From: CAWCWN01 sp963799245
GTDB taxonomy: Bacteria; Chloroflexota; Ktedonobacteria; Ktedonobacterales; Ktedonobacteraceae
Direction of reading: 5' to 3'
Assembly: GCA_963799245.1 (NCBI GenBank)
Contig: CAWCWN010000004.1
Location: 806,001 to 870,000, forward strand
DNA length: 64,000 nucleotides
Shown here: one piece after another, positions 60,649 through 64,000 of the stretch
How the letters are laid out: each line of letters opens with the position of its first letter
Position numbering within the stretch: the first letter of the stretch is position 1
Translations under genes and position numbers: made by a program
Notes under the pieces: generated by a model
What the model was told of the DNA's origin: nothing
Seen by the model: only the letters and a program-made list of their open reading frames with translations
The model's database searches: none

Positions 60649-60905
60649 CGTTGCTCACCTCCCTTACAAGATCAAGCAGCAGCATGCTCTCTTTAGCGCG
60701 GATGCGTTCTTTTGCTACACAAGAGCACTACACGTTCAGAGAGTGCACAAAATTCACCATCCGCTCCTTCCTTGCCCTCCATCTACAGCTTAGCATGACA
60801 ATATCAGTGCAAGATCACGGCGCGGGGGTTTTCTCTCGCAAAAGAGACACTCACTACATGCCCCCGTACCTCCTCTTCGTTCACCAAACCTCATGCATGT
60901 GCTCT
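60649..60905. other. Short gap, no gene seen
   Basis: About 260 bp between the broken PRTase and the YbaK-like gene. A plus-strand frame of 187 residues over this area has no ribosome site and no homology I recognise. Confidence 0.4.
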
Positions 60906-61386
60906 TCAAGCCAATGCCGCAGTCTGTGCAAATGCTATCACTCCTGGATGCACCAGGCGCTCAAAGTCAGCATACCTGAGATCTTCATGGTGACGGTGAT
61001 GTACCGACCGGGAAGGTCATCGTCTCCTGTCCCGTCAGGCTCGTCTCCACATAGACCGGGACGCCATACAGGTTACCGAAAGGCGGCATGGTACCGACTT
61101 CGCAGTCGGGAAAGCTGGCAGCGAGCTCCGCCTCATGAGCCAGGCGGATCTCCCTGACTCCCAGGGCTGCCCGTACCTTGTTGAGACCCGCCCGCTGGGA
61201 GGCGTGGAGCACCAGGGCGATCATTGTGCCGTCAACCCAGGCGATCACCGTCTTTGCAACCATGTCGCCGGGAATGTGCTCGCTTTCGGCGATCTTCTGG
61301 GCACTAAAAGCTTGAGCATGAGACTGTAGCTGGAAAGGCACCTGATGCTCATGCAGATATGCCTCCAGTCGCTCTTTGCATTGCAT
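60906..61386 (-). pseudogene. YbaK/EbsC-like aminoacyl-tRNA deacylase, frameshifted near the end
   Basis: ATG 61386 (AAAGGAGGAAGCAGT upstream). YbaK/ProX-type deacylases edit misacylated tRNA. The core MVAKTVIAWVDG and the GTMPPFGNLYGVPVYVE segment are intact. In the first frame the product stops at 60985 after PVGTSPSP, but another frame continues with HHEDLRYADFERLVHPGV to a stop at 60906-60908, giving the full 160-residue length. One extra base near 61000 explains it. Confidence 0.72.
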
Positions 61387-61760
61387 ACTGCTTCCTCCTT
61401 TGCTGTTAATTCAGCTAAACACTAGGTGAGGAGCACCTGTTACTTCTCTCCACTGATGGCGCCACAACGAGATCGCGCACCAGCGGGTTACGCTCAGATC
61501 CTGGCTACAATACATGGGCGTGTTGTCCAGGTTGCGTCTGAGCCACCTCTGGCATCGGCCAGTGGTATCTGCAGATGCTCGACGACCCCTCGACGATGAT
61601 ACCATCCCTTTGCCTGTTTCTCTTTGCTCCTTTATGCGTTGAGCGCATCCGTTCCCCGCTCCTGACTGTTCGTTTGGCACACGGCGCAAGTCACTTCGCA
61701 GGCCGACGTTCGTCGTGAAGAAGCGCCACGGCATCCTCAATTGCAAGGGCACTCAACAGA
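61387..61760. other. Gap between broken genes
   Basis: 374 bp. A 113-residue minus frame is present but unrecognised and Arg-rich, so I judge it chance or a heavily decayed transposase end. Confidence 0.35.
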
Positions 61761-62483
61761 CTATTCACCTGGCATTCCAGGCTCATCCAGTCGAGCTGGA
61801 TTCATCACATGTGTGAGGCGATTCCAGAGTACATAGTCAGTCTCTTCCTTTGAGACAAAGTAGTTATCCGGCTCCGCTACCATATCGGCCATGGCAACAA
61901 ACTCGCCTTGCTCCAGGTGCTGAAGATCAATGTACTTCCAACCCTGCTCCAGGCGCGTTCCTGTAGGTACCATCTCGATGTTTTTCAATTCATCGTTGGT
62001 CAAATCAGCAAGCTTGCTATGAAGCTCCTTGAAATCATAGGCCGACAAACCCTCGCCCACGATTGTTGGCGAACCCATGCCCCCATCTTCCGCCGGGCGA
62101 TGAGCTACCACCAGATCATGCGCGTAATCATGCTCTACGTCATACCCCTCTGGATGAGGCGGCGACTGTCTCATCGCTTTATCGCTCTCGTGAAGTTCGG
62201 AGCCTTTACGAGGCTTCCTGGCATTCAAGTCACTGCCACTTCGTGGCCTCCTCTCCTGAATGCACTCCCATGAATTTGCCTTATGGGTTCGTCCCATTCT
62301 CATGTCTCTGCCAGGTGGCACTTTTGCTACCTGGGGGATCGCCCCAGGATCTTCATGCCTTTGAGCTTGCGCTTGGAAGGTTTCTTGCTTCTTATATGTG
62401 CCTGTCGTAATGACGGTACTCTTTTTGGGGTTATTCCGACCAGCCACTTTTTTCGCTGACCACCGCTGGTGTCTTTTTGGCAT
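61761..62483 (-). CDS. Hypothetical protein, 240 residues
   Basis: ATG 62483 with GGGAGGGG at a good distance. The N-terminal 130 residues are basic and disordered. The C-terminal 100 form a compact domain (LTNDELKNIEMVPTGTRLEQ, then GWKYIDLQHLEQGEFVAMAD and DNYFVSKEETDYVLWNRL) that recurs as a small stand-alone domain in Deinococcus and Chloroflexota proteins of unknown role. No enzymatic motif. Confidence 0.6.
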   Translation of the reverse strand: MPKRHQRWSAKKVAGRNNPKKSTVITTGTYKKQETFQAQAQRHEDPGAIPQVAKVPPGRDMRMGRTHKANSWECIQERRPRSGSDLNARKPRKGSELHESDKAMRQSPPHPEGYDVEHDYAHDLVVAHRPAEDGGMGSPTIVGEGLSAYDFKELHSKLADLTNDELKNIEMVPTGTRLEQGWKYIDLQHLEQGEFVAMADMVAEPDNYFVSKEETDYVLWNRLTHVMNPARLDEPGMPGE

Positions 62484-62815
62484 CTCATTCACCCCTCCCT
62501 TTAAATGTTTAAGAACGTTTGGCTATTGACTGATTATGATGGTCCCAGATGCCAGTTTGTGGTCAAAAATATGATGAAACTCAACCTTCGAGAGTTTCTT
62601 TCGCGAGACGATCCATCGAGAGGGCCTGGATAGAGTGAAGCAAGATGTTGTTCCTTTCACTCGCATTGTGGTTGCTCGCTCTGCTGGCTTTTCTGCATAC
62701 ATCTCCACTGTACGAAGTCTAGGTTCCTCTCCTCGCAGCTCGATCACAGGTGAATGCACATAGCTCACGCGTGCATCACAACTTGCTTGCTCCTTTATGA
62801 GTACAGCATACGCTT
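62484..62815. other. Gap, no gene supported
   Basis: 332 bp. Two short plus-strand frames read LNLREFLSRDDPSR and GLDRVKQDVVPFTRIVVARS in different frames. They could be one broken protein, but no family is recognised. Confidence 0.3.
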
Positions 62816-63580
62816 CTACCCACGAATAGCATCCAGGACGTGCTCAAGAGAGGCCGCGAGTGGCTGTGTCGTAGAAACGACCACATGCTCGTAGTCTCGC
62901 TCTTCACCTGGAATATAGCTCTCCCAGGTCGAGGCCTGCGTTGCGTCGAGATCAGGGCGTGCATCTGAAGCGCGAGAGGCGGCCTCCTGCGTCCCGGTGA
63001 GACGCGCCTGCCAGCACTGCGCCAGGTGCTCGAGCGCAACTCCTCTTGGGTAGACGCACTCGACGAAGATGGTTCTGATCCCACGGGCCGCGGCCGCGCG
63101 CTCACGCTGTGAAGGTGGCACTTCAGCCTCATCGAGTTGAAAGGACGTCACTTTCCCGCGCACGCAGGCGCGGGAGCAGGTATAGAAAGGCAAGAGTTCG
63201 CGCAGCACATCATCCCCGCTCGCACCTACAGAGCTTGCGACAAAGGCGCGCGCGAGATCCGGTCGACCGGTTGCATCCAGTTCCATCGTGAGAAAGGCGA
63301 CCGCGCTGGCCACGTCGCTGTAGCGAAAGCGTTCATTGAACTCGCTGCCGTCCAGAATAGCTATGGAGGAGGTTCGCCGGGCGTCATCTGGAAAGATATA
63401 CACGTACTGGAGACGCAAATCCTCATGGCGATCACGGATGTGGCCATCACGCACGCGGCTGGCAATGAGCGCGACTCGCTCAGCCATGAAGCGACGAATG
63501 TAGCACGCAATGTGCTCATAGGTCGCGGCATCATGTGTACGGCCAAGATAGGGCCGCATCTGCGCGAAGTTCTGCTCTGA
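62816..63580 (-). pseudogene. Aminoglycoside-phosphotransferase-like/kinase fusion, internally deleted
   Basis: Read on the minus strand: EQNFAQMRPYLGRTHDAAT, HEDLRLQYVYIFPDDARR (APH-type catalytic His-x-Asp-like block, HED here), ILDGSEFNERFRYSDVASAV, FYTCSRACVRGKVTSF. Then EVPPSQRERAAAARG goes directly into IRTIFVECVYPRGVALEHLA and the end of the P-loop kinase domain. About 90 residues with Walker A appear to be missing, in frame. The N-terminus is lost near 63580. The upstream open frame to 63880 is not homologous. Confidence 0.6.
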
Positions 63581-64000
63581 AAAACAATTTGTAAGCGCTA
63601 CTGTGTTTTTATTGAGACATGTGATCTGAGGAGGAACGGCTGTGAGGCTTCTGTGAGAAGCGTATGCTATGCTCTTTATGAATTGAATAAAGAGAAGAAA
63701 CAAGAGACGGAATTCCCTGGTTGGGAGTGTGTCCGCTGCTCTGGAAGCAAGTGTCCTCAGCGCCGAGTAGACCGCAGTGAAGCCATCCGCGGAACACCCA
63801 TACAGAGGCCTCGCGTTGATCGAGTACTTCACAACGCACAACCCTTGCGATCTTAAGGCCGCAGGCTCGAGTTTGTTCATATTGTTGTACGCTCCATCAA
63901 TGGGAAGAGCGAACAGGTACGCAACGGATAGTGCTATTTCTGAGTTGACCCGCCAAGTTCATCCGTAAACAAGCTAGCAAGGATGTGTTTTTTACCGCGA
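63581..64000. other. Right edge, no gene seen
   Basis: About 420 bp. Short frames on both strands are not supported by a ribosome site or recognised homology. Confidence 0.3.

Noticed and set aside
60594..61157. Plus-strand open frame of 187 residues
   Set aside because: It covers the opposite strand of the YbaK-like gene and has no ribosome site or motif.
1..64000. CRISPR array, rRNA genes, riboswitches
   Set aside because: No regularly spaced direct repeats of 25-40 bp and no recognisable rRNA or riboswitch core was seen. A covariance search would be needed to exclude small RNAs.

Overview
Organism. The window looks like a chromosome segment of a filamentous Chloroflexota bacterium, class Ktedonobacteria. 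That is my inference, not a search result. It rests on a moderately GC-rich genome, Gram-positive-type gene sets (cydABCD in one operon, a prfB with the classical frameshift, an AICE-like element with an FtsK-type translocase) and an exceptional load of decayed insertion sequences of several families.

Layout. Positions 1-27.2 kb are ordinary chromosome. In order they hold the 3' end of a GH81 glucanase, a DsbA-like protein, an aminotransferase, a broken nucleoside hydrolase, a cysteine desulfurase beside larE and a MocA-like nucleotidyltransferase, tmk/dcd, a DnaQ-UvrC fusion, an MBL-fold hydrolase, nth, a complete cydD-cydC-cydA-cydB operon, two membrane-anchored proteins of unknown role, prfB (programmed +1 frameshift), a primary-type sigma factor, a zinc-ribbon protein, and ftsY-accD-accA.

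At 27.24 kb a tRNA-Leu(CAA) gene stops right after its anticodon stem and is followed by a tyrosine integrase. From there to about 53.1 kb is an integrated mobile element. Its own genes are the integrase, an FtsK/HerA-like DNA translocase with an N-terminal membrane hairpin, a membrane protein with a C-terminal HTH, a string of very small proteins, a Rad52-like annealing protein, a TOPRIM/Spo11-like gene (broken), a DUF3987 replication protein, an iteron-like GTGCAC array, and a terminase-small-subunit-like HTH protein. A 12-bp palindrome, CCCTTGCAAGGG, recurs through these modules and is absent from the flanking chromosome. The set resembles an actinomycete integrative and conjugative element (AICE): one FtsK-like protein for transfer plus an autonomous replication module. 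This is the best candidate here for an undescribed system.

The element has been cut up by later arrivals: an IS4-family copy (10-bp target duplication) inside a pentapeptide/TIR-like gene, an 1170-bp IS with a 6-bp duplication, IS1634-type and ISAs1-type remnants, an IS1-like transposase, two short inverted-repeat (MITE-like) structures, and a mosaic Pls/PosA-type non-ribosomal peptide synthetase with a methyltransferase. At 53.12-59.53 kb an ISL3-family element has been split by a Tn554-like three-gene (tnpA-tnpB-tnpC) transposon. The last 4.5 kb is a field of frameshifted genes (phosphoribosyltransferase, YbaK-like deacylase, aminoglycoside-phosphotransferase-like/kinase fusion). The right end of the element was not identified.
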